This document shows, one piece after another, positions 54,578 through 64,000 of a stretch of 64,000 bases of DNA (position 1 is the first letter of the stretch; each line of letters opens with the position of its first letter). The DNA comes from an uncultured Alphaproteobacteria bacterium (GTDB taxonomy: Bacteria; Pseudomonadota; Alphaproteobacteria; Rhodobacterales; Rhodobacteraceae), in contig CACNDI010000002.1 in assembly GCA_902619165.1 (NCBI GenBank), forward strand, positions 124,001 to 188,000, read 5' to 3'. Both the position numbers and the translations under genes were made by a program. The notes beneath the pieces were generated by a model. The model saw only the letters and a program-made list of their open reading frames with translations, was not told where the DNA came from and searched no databases.

Positions 54578-55561
54578 TTGACAACCTCTATATCAAAACT
54601 GTCTGATTTACTGTCTGAAAAAGTTAGAATAACAAACCAGGTGATTGAGAAAAATCTTAGCTCAAAAGAGACTACAATTATTGGGGATATTGCTTCTCAT
54701 CTAATTAATTCTGGTGGCAAGAGAATTCGACCACTGTTAACTTTGACTGTCGCCAAACTTTTTGACTATCAGGGAGACAAGGACACCCTTTTAGCAGCTG
54801 CTATTGAATACATACATTCTGCTACTCTACTCCACGATGACGTCATTGATCGTAGTGAAAAAAGAAGAGGTTTAAAGACAGCAAATATAATCTGGACAAA
54901 CAAGTATTCTGTTTTGGTAGGAGATTATCTATTTTCAAGGGCATTTCAGCTCATGGTTAGAACTGAGTCTTTGAGAATAATGAAAACTTTGTCAGACGCC
55001 TCTTCTGTTATTTCACAGGGCGAAATTCTACAAGTTGGCATTGAAAAAAAGCTTGATGCATCAAAAGAAGATTACTTAAAAGTAATTAAAGGTAAGACAT
55101 CAGCCCTTTTTTCAGCGGCATGTCAGGCAGGAGCAGAAATAACCAATGCACGCGACTCCCATGTAGACGCTCTTCAGGAGTATGGGGAATGTATTGGAAC
55201 CAGTTTTCAACTCATAGATGATCTCTTAGATTACTCGGGTAATGAGAGTAAAACGGGGAAAAATAAAGGAAATGATTTCTTCGAAAAAAAAATTACGCTG
55301 CCAATAATTCATGCATACGAAAGGTCTTCTAAAGCTGAAAAAAAATTTATAAAAGAGCTTTTTCAAAAGCCTTTACCAAATCATAGTGATCTTACTGATC
55401 TTCTGGAAATATTGGAAAGCAGCAAATCTCTACTTTATACAAAAAAACAGGCTTTAATATGGACTGAAAGATCCATAAACGCTATGCAGATAATAGAGGA
55501 CTCAGAAATTAAGACGTTAATGATAGAGCTTGCTGAAGAAATTTTGGATAGAGTATCTTAA
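54578..55561 (+). CDS. All-trans polyprenyl diphosphate synthase (ubiquinone side chain)
   Basis: Elongates isoprenoid chains for ubiquinone. The 327-residue protein has GGKRIRPLLTL, the first aspartate-rich motif LLHDDVIDRSEKRRG (about residue 86) and the second LIDDLLDYSG (about residue 215). The chain length (C40 or C50) cannot be fixed by eye; IspB and DdsA are close relatives. The start is TTG at 54578, because the conserved N-terminal region begins here. It is divergent from the methyltransferase gene and overlaps ispE by 4 bp at the 3' end. Confidence 0.9.
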   Translation: MTTSISKLSDLLSEKVRITNQVIEKNLSSKETTIIGDIASHLINSGGKRIRPLLTLTVAKLFDYQGDKDTLLAAAIEYIHSATLLHDDVIDRSEKRRGLKTANIIWTNKYSVLVGDYLFSRAFQLMVRTESLRIMKTLSDASSVISQGEILQVGIEKKLDASKEDYLKVIKGKTSALFSAACQAGAEITNARDSHVDALQEYGECIGTSFQLIDDLLDYSGNESKTGKNKGNDFFEKKITLPIIHAYERSSKAEKKFIKELFQKPLPNHSDLTDLLEILESSKSLLYTKKQALIWTERSINAMQIIEDSEIKTLMIELAEEILDRVS

Positions 55562-56415
55562 TTTATTTTAGAAAATTTAATCCACCATTTATCACTTTTT
55601 TTGCTGATATAAGTTACCGCTTTTTTTGCAATATCTTGATTTCTGTAAAGACCAAAACAAGTAGATCCTGACCCGGACATTCTAGAAAGCAAAACATCCT
55701 CGGTTTCCTCTATGGTAGCGAGTACCTTGTTGATTTTTGGATGTTTTTTGATCGCGATAGTTTGAAGGTCATTTCTCTGCCTCTTAAGATAGTCTACAAA
55801 TTTATCCGTGCTACTTAAATCTATAAAGGACTCTAATGGTTGATTATGTTTTTCAGTCACCTCTTCAAATATACTGCCTGTAGATACGAATATGTTTGGG
55901 TTTACTAATACAACCCATAAATGAATTTCTGACATATCTAAAGGTCGAACAATCTCCCCAATTCCTCCCACTCTAGATGCTACACTTAATACACAAGCTG
56001 GAATGTCTGCTCCAATTTTTGATAACACCTTATAAGAGGGCATTAGGTGCTTGCTATTATTTGTTATAAATCTTATTACAGCTGCAGCGTCTGCTGAGCC
56101 ACCACCCAGACCAGCACCTATTGGCAAATTTTTTTCAAGATTAATAGAAAAACGATCTGTGAGTCCATTTCCAAATAATTTTAATGCTTGGATTATTGAG
56201 TTTTCTTGAACATTTATTGACCCAGAAAATTCTCCTGTCAACGTTACCACATTTTTCAATGAACGTTTAAAAAATAGCCTGTCAAATACATCTGTGAAAA
56301 CAACTATGCTATCAAGAGCATGGTAACCATCTGCCTGAATTCCTGTAACATGAAGAGCAAGATTAATCTTGGCGCATCCCTTTTCTTCATTAGTAATAAC
56401 TTTCACCAATCCCAA
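55558..56415 (-). CDS. ispE: 4-diphosphocytidyl-2-C-methyl-D-erythritol kinase
   Basis: Phosphorylates the CDP-ME intermediate of the MEP pathway. The 285-residue GHMP kinase has the N-terminal CAKINLALHVTGIQADGYHALDSIVVF (AKINL.L.V...DGYH), the ATP loop LPIGAGLGGGSADAAAVIR (about residue 91), and LSRMSGSGSTCFGLY near the end. It is 6 bp downstream of the TPR gene on the same strand. ispH is also in this window. Confidence 0.95.
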   Translation of the reverse strand: MGLVKVITNEEKGCAKINLALHVTGIQADGYHALDSIVVFTDVFDRLFFKRSLKNVVTLTGEFSGSINVQENSIIQALKLFGNGLTDRFSINLEKNLPIGAGLGGGSADAAAVIRFITNNSKHLMPSYKVLSKIGADIPACVLSVASRVGGIGEIVRPLDMSEIHLWVVLVNPNIFVSTGSIFEEVTEKHNQPLESFIDLSSTDKFVDYLKRQRNDLQTIAIKKHPKINKVLATIEETEDVLLSRMSGSGSTCFGLYRNQDIAKKAVTYISKKSDKWWIKFSKIN

Positions 56416-56421
56416 TCTTCT

Positions 56422-58083
56422 TTATCTTACGTTTAGTCCGAACTTTAATTTATCTTCTGTATTTTTTTGATCCACAGACTCAGGATTGAAGGAAAGTGAC
56501 TTTTTCCATTGAAATTTAGCCTCCCTTTTTCTACCCAACATCCATAAGACGTCCCCTAGATGATCGTTTACTATTGGATCTGTAGATTCAATTTCCATCG
56601 CCTTTTCTAAATATAACAAGGCTTTTCCAAAATCTCCTTTTTTGTAATATGCCCAACCTAGAGAGTCAATTATATGATAGCTATCCGGGGACTTCTCAGC
56701 TGCCAGTATAATCATTTTTAAAGCTTGATCTAATTTCTCTTTCCGTTCTAATAAGCTATACCCCATATAATTGAGAACCTGTGGTTGATCTGGGCTCAGT
56801 TCTAGAGCACTTATAAAGTCAGATTCAGCTAAAGCCCAATTCTTTGACCTTTCAAATGATATCCCCCTCAAGAATAAAATTGGCCAAATAGCCTCAGTAT
56901 ACGTTTCTCTTTTTGCGACTTCTATTGCTCTGGTGTAGGACTTGATGGCTTCCTGAAACAAGCTCATACTCCGTTGCAGGCTACCATAAGTTTTCAATAA
57001 CCTGGCGTTTGCATATCCATCAATTATAAATTGCTGAATATATTCTAATGCCGTCTCATTACTATCCAATTGCTCGATAGCAAATGAATTTTCAACAATA
57101 CTGTCCATAAAGAAAACATCGTCATTTGAAAAGTTATCTAAAATTTCTTTGGATAGCCTATAGTTCCCAGTATCACTAAGTATGGTAGCAAGATTGAATT
57201 TCAAGAATGAGCTAGTCGGATCCGCGAAATTTGCAAGGGATAAGTAAAACGACTTGTTGATAATATTTCCCTCTCCTCGCTGGCTAGATTGTGACCATCT
57301 AAAGAATACCTCAGCTATCTGCTTATAAGGGGTTATTCTGATAGCATCACTAACCCCACCATTAGAAAGCTTGTTTTTGAGGGCTTGTATGTAATACGCG
57401 TTATTACTAGCAGACCGAGCCTTGCTTATTATGCTTTCAGACACTCCGCTTGCTTTATATCTTTGAAAATATTGAACTAAAGCTAAAGCTGACTCGGAGT
57501 CAAAAAGAAAATTACTGAATTCCATATTTTCATAGAGTGTTTTTGCTTGCTCATATTCATTAAAATAGACATAGGCTAATAGTTGATTATAGTTAATAAT
57601 CTGAAGTTGAGCTTCGTTGGTGATACTTATTGAATTGATCAAACGAAAAGCTTCGTCTTTTTTGTTATCAATAATCAAGACCCAAAATTCTGTAATTATC
57701 TTAAAAATCTCAGGAAAATTTTTCTTGTGGCGTTCGAACACTCTTAATATTTCTGACTTTTCTCTCTTTTTTACAGCTTCAGCAAAAATAACTAAATTTG
57801 CGACAGGGTAATTAAGTTGAAGGTCATCAATTTTTCTGGATATTGCTGTTGCAATTTCAAAATTTCCAGCTAAGGCTGCGTATATAATACTTCTCGTGAT
57901 AATTTCTCGTTCAGAGCCTCCTCTAGAAATAAGATCTGTATAATAGTAGGAGGCATTTTTGAAATCTCCTTCTTTCTCAGCAAATTGCCCGGCAATATAT
58001 GAGCCCGAGTTAGCTAGAACAATAGTAACCGAAAACTGCCAGAGTATGAAAAAAGCTACAATTAAAAGTTTAAGCAAAGGCAT
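56422..58083 (-). CDS. Exported TPR-repeat protein
   Basis: A protein of about 553 residues with an N-terminal hydrophobic segment that looks like a signal peptide (LLKLLIVAFFILWQFSVTIVLA), followed by tetratricopeptide repeats, clearest in the last 200 residues (for example LGWAYYKKGDFGKALLYLEKA, split as LGWAYYKKGD and LYLEKAMEIE). TPR proteins mediate protein-protein contacts; the target is unknown. An earlier in-frame start at 58119 lies inside etfD. I chose the ATG at 58083, which begins the signal peptide. In alphaproteobacteria this gene often sits between ETF-QO and ispE, as here. Confidence 0.85.
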   Translation of the reverse strand: MPLLKLLIVAFFILWQFSVTIVLANSGSYIAGQFAEKEGDFKNASYYYTDLISRGGSEREIITRSIIYAALAGNFEIATAISRKIDDLQLNYPVANLVIFAEAVKKREKSEILRVFERHKKNFPEIFKIITEFWVLIIDNKKDEAFRLINSISITNEAQLQIINYNQLLAYVYFNEYEQAKTLYENMEFSNFLFDSESALALVQYFQRYKASGVSESIISKARSASNNAYYIQALKNKLSNGGVSDAIRITPYKQIAEVFFRWSQSSQRGEGNIINKSFYLSLANFADPTSSFLKFNLATILSDTGNYRLSKEILDNFSNDDVFFMDSIVENSFAIEQLDSNETALEYIQQFIIDGYANARLLKTYGSLQRSMSLFQEAIKSYTRAIEVAKRETYTEAIWPILFLRGISFERSKNWALAESDFISALELSPDQPQVLNYMGYSLLERKEKLDQALKMIILAAEKSPDSYHIIDSLGWAYYKKGDFGKALLYLEKAMEIESTDPIVNDHLGDVLWMLGRKREAKFQWKKSLSFNPESVDQKNTEDKLKFGLNVR

Positions 58084-58093
58084 ACCAATTAAC

Positions 58094-59735
58094 CTACATA
58101 TTTGGATAATTTGGACCATCTCCCCCTTGAGGCGTTTTCCACGTTATATTTTCGCTTGGATCTTTAATATCACATGTTTTGCAATGCACGCAATTTTGTG
58201 CGTTTATTTGAAACGTAAAAGAATTCTTACGTTTTTCAAGCACTTCATAGACACCTGCAGGACAATACCTTTGAGCAGGCTCAGCAAATAATGGGAGATT
58301 TTTTTTGATCGGAATATTTTTATTTTTCAAAAACAAATGACAGGGCTGGTTTTCCTCATGATTTGTTCCAGAGAAGCTCACATTTGTCAGTCTATCAAAA
58401 CTAATCTTTCCATCAGGCTTTGGATACTCGATTTCTTTAAAGCTTTTTGCTGGCTTGGTGCTTTTTGCGTCACTTTTACCATGTTTCAAAGTGCCAAAAA
58501 TATTTATCCCGCTTAAGTTTGCTATCCACATGTCTATTCCGCCAATTATCAATGACGCTAATAAACCGAAACGAGACCAAATGGGCTTAACGTTCTTCAC
58601 AGGCTTTAAATCTAAACCAACTTTCCCATCCTTTATCTCTTTATCATATTCCTTAAGTTCAGTATTTTGGAAGCCTTCTTTTATAGCTTTACATGCTATC
58701 TCTGCTGCAGTGATCCCAGACAGCATTGCATTATGGTTTCCCTTTATTCGCGGAACATTTACCAGACCTGCAGAACACCCTAGTATTAAACCACCAGGGA
58801 AAGCAAGCTTCGGAATCGACTGATATCCTCCTTCAGTTATAGCCCTTGCTCCGTAGGATATTCTTTTCCCTCCCTCAAGAATTCCTTTAATCATAGGATG
58901 ATGCTTAAATTTTTGAAACTCCATATATGGAAAGACATGGGGATTTTCGTAGTTTAAGTGAACAACGAACCCTAGATAAATTTGATTGTTTTCCGCATGA
59001 TAGCAGAATGATCCACCTCCTGCATTGCCTCCTAATGGCCATCCCATGGAGTGAAGCACTTTACCCTCTTTATGAAATTTTGGGTCTATTTCCCAAATCT
59101 CTTTCATTCCGAGCCCGTATTTTTGTGGTTGGCTTTGTGCATCTAATTTATATTTTTCAACAAGGATTTTAGTTAAAGAGCCTCTTACCCCTTCGCTAAG
59201 TAGAACATACTTACCTAAGACTTCCATACCAGGCTCATATCCCTCTGTTTTATTTCCGTCTTTATCTAAGCCAAACTCGCCAGCAATAACTCCAATAACT
59301 TCTCCACCGCTACCAAAAACCACATTGCTGCAGGCCATACCCGGGAATATATCTACGCCTAGGCTCTCTGCTTGCCCTGCTAACCACCGACACACATTTC
59401 CCATAGATACGATATAATTTCCATGATTATTCATCAGCGGGGGAAGTAAAAAATTAGGAATTTTGACCTGCCCAGCTGGGCCAAAAAGGTAAAAGAGATC
59501 TTCACTAACTTTTGTACGAATGGGGATATCAGTTTCTTTCCAGTTAGGTATCAGCAAATCTATACCTGACGTGTCCAAAACTGCTCCTGATAAAATATGC
59601 GCACCTATTTCTGATCCCTTTTCTAGAACAACGACACTAAGTTCGGGGTCAATTTGCTTAGCTTTAATTGCAGCTGACAAACCGGCTGGCCCCCCCCCCG
59701 ACAATAACCAAATCATAGTCAATTTTCTCTCTCAT
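58094..59735 (-). CDS. etfD: Electron transfer flavoprotein-ubiquinone oxidoreductase (frame interrupted at poly-G)
   Basis: Passes electrons from ETF to ubiquinone in the inner membrane. The FAD loop GGGPAGLSAAIKAKQ, VVVLEKGSEIGAHILSGAV and, at the C-terminus, the 4Fe-4S cysteines CPAGVYE...QNCVHCKTCDI are complete. The expected start is ATG 59735 (MREKIDYDLVIV), but a run of 10 G on the coding strand (59690-59699) shifts the frame there; 9 G would give VIVGGGPAG without a break. As written, the uninterrupted frame starts at TTG 59722 with a different N-terminal strand (MTMIWLLS). Either the sequence has an extra G or the gene switches by slippage. TPR and ispE genes follow on the same strand. 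Confidence 0.93.
59690..59699. repeat. Homopolymer of 10 C (10 G on the etfD strand)
   Basis: The longest G/C homopolymer I noticed in this AT-rich window lies inside the FAD-binding loop of etfD. It has the length at which polymerase slippage is frequent. Confidence 0.9.
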
Positions 59736-59862
59736 ATCTTACCTTTTACCCTCAGAATACTTTCACGATGTTTTCAATTAAATAACATATAGTTTTTTCT
59801 GAATAAAGGTGTAAAAAAAACAAATAAAATGTTATTATATTTTTTTTTAGCGTGAAAAAAAT

Positions 59863-60333
59863 ATGGAAAAAATTCCTTTAACCAAAAACGGCTACGGTAG
59901 GCTCGAAGAAGAACTTCGTAAACTTAAAGCAGATGATAGGCCAAATATTATTAAAGCTATATCTGAAGCGCGGGAATTAGGTGATTTATCTGAGAATGCC
60001 GAATACCATTCAGCAAGAGAAAAACAATCGTTCATTGAGGGCAGAATAAAGGAGTTGGAAGCTGTAATATCGCTAGCAGAAGTAATTGATGTTTCTAAGC
60101 TTAATGGTGCTATAAAATTTGGAGCTAAGACAACTTTATTTTTGGAGGAGACAGAAAAAGAAGTTGAGTATCAAATCGTGGGAGAGGCTGAAGCAGATCT
60201 AGAGAAAGGCCTGCTTAACATAAATTCGCCTCTAGCCAGAGCACTAATCGGTAAAGAAGAGGGAGATGAAGTGGAGGTCAATACACCAGGAGGGACCAAA
60301 CACTATGAAATAATTAAGATCGAATATAACTAA
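59863..60333 (+). CDS. greA: Transcription elongation factor GreA
   Basis: Rescues backtracked RNA polymerase by stimulating transcript cleavage. The 156-residue protein has an N-terminal coiled coil with the acidic tip residues in [20 protein letters not shown] (about residues 38-57) and a C-terminal FKBP-like domain with [18 protein letters not shown]. The start codon has no clear ribosome site; the 127-bp upstream gap is very A+T-rich. It converges with pheT with 9 bp between stops. Confidence 0.96.
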   Translation: MEKIPLTKNGYGRLEEELRKLKADDRPNIIKAISEARELGDLSENAEYHSAREKQSFIEGRIKELEAVISLAEVIDVSKLNGAIKFGAKTTLFLEETEKEVEYQIVGEAEADLEKGLLNINSPLARALIGKEEGDEVEVNTPGGTKHYEIIKIEYN

Positions 60334-60342
60334 TCACATATG

Positions 60343-62745
60343 TTATGACTTTAAAATTCCACTAACTTTTTCACTGACTTCACTAATTATATCCTTACAC
60401 ATTTTCTCTATCTCAGAGTCATTAAGAGTTTTCTCTAAAGGCTGAAATTTAACTCTGATTGAAAGAGACTTTTTTCTCTCCTCTTTTTCCACTTCCCCTT
60501 GGAAGACATCGACAATATTTATTTTGTCGATCAGAGGATTTTTCAAGGAAATAATAGTTTTCTTTACTGCTCCATATTCAGTCTTTTCATCAATCAGGAA
60601 AGAAAAGTCCCTTTCGATAGGTTGCAAATTACTCAAAATAAGAGCATCTCTCGTAATCTTTTTTTTCTTTGGGAAAGGTATATTATCTAGATAGATGGTG
60701 AAGCAATTTATTCGTTCTTTAATAGCATAATTTTTAGCAATGAGTGGACTAACTTCACCAAATATTGCCACAGTCTTATTTCCAAGCATAACCTTGGCTG
60801 ACCTTTTTGGATGAAGGAATTCTGGAGCATCTCTTTCAAGTTTAAGGCTGTCCACTTTTAGGTTTAAATATCCTAATAATTTAAATAGATCTTTTTTTAT
60901 ATCAAAAATATCAAAAGGTCTTATTTCCTTGTAAAGATTGAAGTTACTTTTACTACCAGACAAGACTGCAGAAATTTGGTAGGTTTCATCGCCAACTTGG
61001 TTGCTCTCAAAACAATAGCCTTGTTCGAATATTGCGAGACTTTTAATACCCTTAGCCTGATTTTTCTCTACTATTTTTATTAAGCCTGGTAAAAGCGACT
61101 GTCGCATGTGCGTCATTTCACTGCTAATTGGATTTATAAGTGTAATTTCCTTTGTTGACTTGCCACTAAATCGTTCAACTGACTTCTTGTCGATAAAGCT
61201 ATATGACAAGCACTCCATATAACCTAAAGAAGTACAGACCCTTCTAGCTAGGTTTTGCCTGCTTTGACCGTCTGTTAAAAGAGGTTTTAAAACCCCCTCT
61301 TTCCTGGTCATTGGAATACTGGGCAAGTTTGCTAATGAATTTATCCTTGCGACCTCTTCGATTATATCTACCTCGCCATGTACATCTGGTCTCCACGCAG
61401 GAACTATTATTTCAACTTTGTTTTCCACTTCCTTTACTGAAAAACCAAGGGACTTTAGTATTTCAAATTGTCTTGCCTTATTTACTTCAATTCCTATCAA
61501 TTGATTTACTTTTTTAGGATCAAAAATAATTTTTTTCTCAAAAGATGGCATTGACCCAGCGATAATAATATCTGAAGCTTCGCCTCCACATAAATCTAAT
61601 ATCATCTTTGTAGCAATATGTGATCCAGATAAAGTAAAGCTCGGATCAACACCCCTTTCAAAACGATATCTAGCGTCCGAATTTATCTGAAGTTTCCGAC
61701 CTGTTGCTGCTATTGATATTGGATCGAAAAAAGCAGCCTCTAACAACACATTTTTTGTTTCGTCCGACACGGCACTTTTCTTACCTCCTATGATGCCTCC
61801 AAGAGATACGATTTCTTTTTCATCTGTTATTACAATCATTCCTTCATTTAACTCATATATTTTATCATCAAGAGCATGAAATTTCTCTCCCTCAAAAGAT
61901 CTTCTAACCGTTAAACCACCAGAGAGTTTATCAGCGTCGAAGACGTGTAGAGGTCTTGCTCTATCAAATGTAAGATAATTTGTAATATCAACTAATGCTG
62001 AGATTGGATTAAGCCCAATACTAATTAAACGATTTCTGAGCCATTGTGGAGACTCCCCATTTTGTACGCTTCGTAAATATCGGCCCACAAAAAAAGGACA
62101 TTCTTTTGAAGAAACCGCTTGGTCTAAATTAATATTTAAATGTGGCTTAAAAATTCCTTCAACATTGGGTATTTTGCTAACACGTAATTTTCCGATACCA
62201 CTAGCCGAGAGATCTCTAGCAATTCCATAAATACCTAATGCGTCAGGTCTATTTGGGGTAATTGCGATTTCGAAAATTATTTTTTCATCTCCAACTAATT
62301 CGGAAAACAGCGTCCCCACTTCAGTTTCAGAGGGTAGCTCTATAATTCCTTCGTGTTCATCTGAAATTTCTAATTCCTTTTCTGAACACATCATTCCCTC
62401 ACTTTTTACATCTCTTATCTTTGAGGCTTTTAGGTTGATATTTAATCCAGGTATAAAATCACCTGGCTTTGCAACCACTACTTTCATGCCATTCTTAACA
62501 TTTGGTGCTCCACAAACTATTTTTAATATCCCAGTGCCTGAATCAACATCACATACTTTCAATTTGTCGGCATTTGGGTGTTTTTCAACTTTTAAGATTT
62601 CTCCTACGGACAATTGCCCCAAACGCTTTCTAGGGTCTATGAGGGACTCAACTTCTAATCCTGTGTCGGTAAGAATGTCCCCAACTTCATCAGCAGACAA
62701 ATCTGTCTCCAGGTAATCCTTAAGCCATGAAAAAGAAAACTTCAT
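60343..62745 (-). CDS. pheT: Phenylalanine-tRNA ligase beta subunit
   Basis: Charges tRNA-Phe with PheS. The 800-residue protein contains an N-terminal tRNA-binding OB domain (VGEILKVEKHPNADKLKVCDVD, split as KVEKHPNADKL and CDVDSG), the B3/B4 domain with AFFDPISIAATGRKL and SDARYRFERGVDP, B5, and the C-terminal ferredoxin-fold anticodon-binding domain (PIERDFSFLIDEKTEYGAV). Length is normal. It is 22 bp after pheS. Confidence 0.97.
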   Translation of the reverse strand: MKFSFSWLKDYLETDLSADEVGDILTDTGLEVESLIDPRKRLGQLSVGEILKVEKHPNADKLKVCDVDSGTGILKIVCGAPNVKNGMKVVVAKPGDFIPGLNINLKASKIRDVKSEGMMCSEKELEISDEHEGIIELPSETEVGTLFSELVGDEKIIFEIAITPNRPDALGIYGIARDLSASGIGKLRVSKIPNVEGIFKPHLNINLDQAVSSKECPFFVGRYLRSVQNGESPQWLRNRLISIGLNPISALVDITNYLTFDRARPLHVFDADKLSGGLTVRRSFEGEKFHALDDKIYELNEGMIVITDEKEIVSLGGIIGGKKSAVSDETKNVLLEAAFFDPISIAATGRKLQINSDARYRFERGVDPSFTLSGSHIATKMILDLCGGEASDIIIAGSMPSFEKKIIFDPKKVNQLIGIEVNKARQFEILKSLGFSVKEVENKVEIIVPAWRPDVHGEVDIIEEVARINSLANLPSIPMTRKEGVLKPLLTDGQSRQNLARRVCTSLGYMECLSYSFIDKKSVERFSGKSTKEITLINPISSEMTHMRQSLLPGLIKIVEKNQAKGIKSLAIFEQGYCFESNQVGDETYQISAVLSGSKSNFNLYKEIRPFDIFDIKKDLFKLLGYLNLKVDSLKLERDAPEFLHPKRSAKVMLGNKTVAIFGEVSPLIAKNYAIKERINCFTIYLDNIPFPKKKKITRDALILSNLQPIERDFSFLIDEKTEYGAVKKTIISLKNPLIDKINIVDVFQGEVEKEERKKSLSIRVKFQPLEKTLNDSEIEKMCKDIISEVSEKVSGILKS

Positions 62746-62767
62746 ATTAAAACTTCCACTCTAATGT

Positions 62768-63856
62768 TTATCCACTAAGTTTATCATAGAGATTGGAACT
62801 TTTTTCTGCCGCAAAACCATAGTGTTTTAACCATCTCATATCATTATCGAAGAATGATCTAAGATCAGGCATACCATACTTTAGCATCGCGAGCCTATCT
62901 ATCCCCATTCCAAATGCAAACCCCTGAAACTTTTTACTATCAACGTTAGCTGCCTCCAAGACATTAGGGTGTACCATTCCGCTACCTAATATTTCCATCC
63001 AGTCGTCTCCTTTTCCAACAACTAAGGAGTTTTCAACCCAGGAACACCTTATATCAACTTCCGCAGATGGCTCCGTGAAGGGGAAATGACTCGCGCGAAA
63101 TCTAAGTTCTATACTATCTAGCTCAAAAAAAGCCTTACAAAACTCAACCAAAACCCATTTTAAGTTTGACATAGAGATATCTTCACCTATCGCTAAACCT
63201 TCAATCTGATGAAACATTGGTGTATGGGTGAGATCGTAATCCGATCTATATACCCGTCCAGGTGCGATAATTCTACAAGGTGCTCCGTGTTTTTCCATGA
63301 ATCTTACTTGTACTGGGCTAGTATGCGTTCTAAGAACATTAGGTGAACCATTTTCCTTAATGATCTCATCACCGGGATCGATATAAAAAGTATCAAACTC
63401 CTGACGAGCTGGATGATCAGGAGGAATATTAAGTGAATCAAAATTGTACCAGTCGCTTTCAATTTGGGGTCCTTCAGCTACGGAAAATCCCAGGTCTGAG
63501 AAAATTGATATGATTTCTTCTGTAACTCTGCTTACCGGGTGCATCAGGCCTGAATTCATCTCTCTGGGGTCTTGAGAGATATCAAGCCATTCCGCATCCA
63601 TTCTGGCTTCAATCTCCTTATTCAGTAAGATTTCTCTTCTCTCTTTTATAGCCTCCTCCAGAGATTGCTTGAGATTGTTATACTCTGGAGATTTTATTTG
63701 TCGCTCTCTAGCTTCCATTTGACCCAAGGATCTCAAGAGGTTAGAAATCTCCCCCTTTTTACCAAGAAGCTTGATCCTAACCTGTTCAAGATCGTTAACC
63801 GAGTGAGCATTCTTAACTAGCCCTAAATACTTGCTATTTTCTAATGAAATTTCCAT
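62768..63856 (-). CDS. pheS: Phenylalanine-tRNA ligase alpha subunit
   Basis: The catalytic subunit of PheRS. The 362-residue protein has an N-terminal coiled coil and the class II motifs: [10 protein letters not shown], motif 2 ([29 protein letters not shown], with [20 protein letters not shown] after) and motif 3 [17 protein letters not shown] (about residues 320-336). The order rplT-pheS-pheT is standard; the rplT end lies just upstream. Confidence 0.98.
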   Translation of the reverse strand: MEISLENSKYLGLVKNAHSVNDLEQVRIKLLGKKGEISNLLRSLGQMEARERQIKSPEYNNLKQSLEEAIKERREILLNKEIEARMDAEWLDISQDPREMNSGLMHPVSRVTEEIISIFSDLGFSVAEGPQIESDWYNFDSLNIPPDHPARQEFDTFYIDPGDEIIKENGSPNVLRTHTSPVQVRFMEKHGAPCRIIAPGRVYRSDYDLTHTPMFHQIEGLAIGEDISMSNLKWVLVEFCKAFFELDSIELRFRASHFPFTEPSAEVDIRCSWVENSLVVGKGDDWMEILGSGMVHPNVLEAANVDSKKFQGFAFGMGIDRLAMLKYGMPDLRSFFDNDMRWLKHYGFAAEKSSNLYDKLSG

Positions 63857-63914
63857 AGACAGATCTAAGATTTATCATAAGAACATTTTGTACCGAATGA
63901 AATCGGTCATGTTA

Positions 63915-64000
63915 CTAGTTTAGCGCGCCTTGTGCACGAGATACTATCTGTCCAAAAGCTTTTGGGTCATGTACAGCAATGTCTGCTAGAACTTTTCTAT
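63915..64000 (-). CDS. rplT: 50S ribosomal protein L20, C-terminal fragment
   Basis: The frame enters from the right edge and ends at TAG 63917-63915. The 27 visible residues (RKVLADIAVHDPKAFGQIV followed by SRAQGALN) match the C-terminus of L20, whose usual tail is 'NRKvLaDlA..d..AF..iv..ak.al'. Position upstream of pheS on the same strand fits. Nothing else of the gene is in the window. The 58-bp gap to pheS has a weak hairpin but no T tract. Confidence 0.88.
   Translation of the reverse strand, partial: RKVLADIAVHDPKAFGQIVSRAQGALN

Noticed and set aside
63857-63914. Terminator between rplT and pheS
   Set aside because: ACCGA/TCGGT can pair on the minus strand, but the stem is 5 bp and no T run follows, so read-through into pheS is more likely.
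1-64000. CRISPR arrays, insertion sequences, prophage, toxin-antitoxin or secondary-metabolite clusters
   Set aside because: No regularly spaced repeats, transposase, integrase or phage genes were seen. All sizeable frames that survive inspection are core metabolism or conserved unknown genes.

Overview
The window reads as one continuous stretch of chromosome from an AT-rich (about one-third G+C by eye), streamlined alphaproteobacterium, most likely a marine member of or near the Rhodobacterales. That placement is an inference. It rests on gene order and family variants: SRP RNA-dnaX-ybaB-recR, membrane cytochrome c next to prephenate dehydratase, rluD-rpoH with a DUF6476-type gene, nrdR-ribD-ribE-ribBA-ribH-nusB, a HIG1 protein with a PduO-type adenosyltransferase and etfBA, folK-rpoZ-rsh-DUF2062-pdxJ-acpS-lepB-rnc-era-DUF1491-recO, and argH-small lipoprotein-lysA. 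I see no rRNA, prophage, insertion sequence or CRISPR array. Nearly all of the sequence is coding; no gap between genes reaches 300 bp.

Layout. 1-5.5 kb: 3' end of recJ, tRNA-Glu, gap, an acyl-CoA ligase, recR, ybaB, dnaX and the 4.5S SRP RNA. 5.5-14.8 kb: nudC, a fused ATP-dependent 5-oxoprolinase, an ImuA-like protein, cytochrome c, pheA, rpoH, an RluA-family pseudouridine synthase and a small membrane protein. 14.8-25.3 kb: dnaG-rpoD, the nrdR-riboflavin-nusB cluster, and parC. 25.4-33 kb: HIG1 protein, cobalamin adenosyltransferase, etfBA, rapZ, pckA, a DUF429 protein and methylsuccinyl-CoA dehydrogenase. 33-41.4 kb: an 11-gene minus-strand operon from folK to recO. 41.4-54.5 kb: ispH, rnhA, fmt-def, a PatB/MalY lyase, malyl-CoA/methylmalyl-CoA lyase, accA, plsC, a zinc-ribbon membrane protein, lysA, an uncalled 34-residue lipoprotein, argH, a TlpA-like thioredoxin, phaB and a TrmN6-like methyltransferase. 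54.5-64 kb: polyprenyl diphosphate synthase, ispE, a TPR protein, ETF-ubiquinone oxidoreductase, greA, pheT, pheS and the 3' end of rplT.

How the genes fit together. Several scattered loci belong to one scheme, the ethylmalonyl-CoA route of acetyl-CoA assimilation. PhaB makes 3-hydroxybutyryl-CoA, Mcd oxidises methylsuccinyl-CoA, Mcl1 cleaves methylmalyl-CoA, ETF and ETF-QO carry the electrons from Mcd to quinone, and the adenosyltransferase supplies the B12 cofactor for the mutases. PckA and GAPDH lead from C4 acids to sugars. The rest is core information processing, cofactor synthesis, lipid synthesis and amino-acid synthesis.

The observations most worth a second look are: (1) a 10-G tract that puts etfD out of frame, where 9 G would restore the canonical FAD-binding loop; (2) an apparent one-base frameshift at the 5' end of pckA; (3) the absence of chvI-chvG-hprK between rapZ and pckA, and of ftsEX between plsC and the zinc-ribbon gene; (4) a 34-residue LptM/LppL-like lipoprotein between argH and lysA; (5) an ImuA-like gene with no imuB or dnaE2 beside it; and (6) convergent genes that overlap at their 3' ends almost everywhere. 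I found no clearly new multi-gene system.
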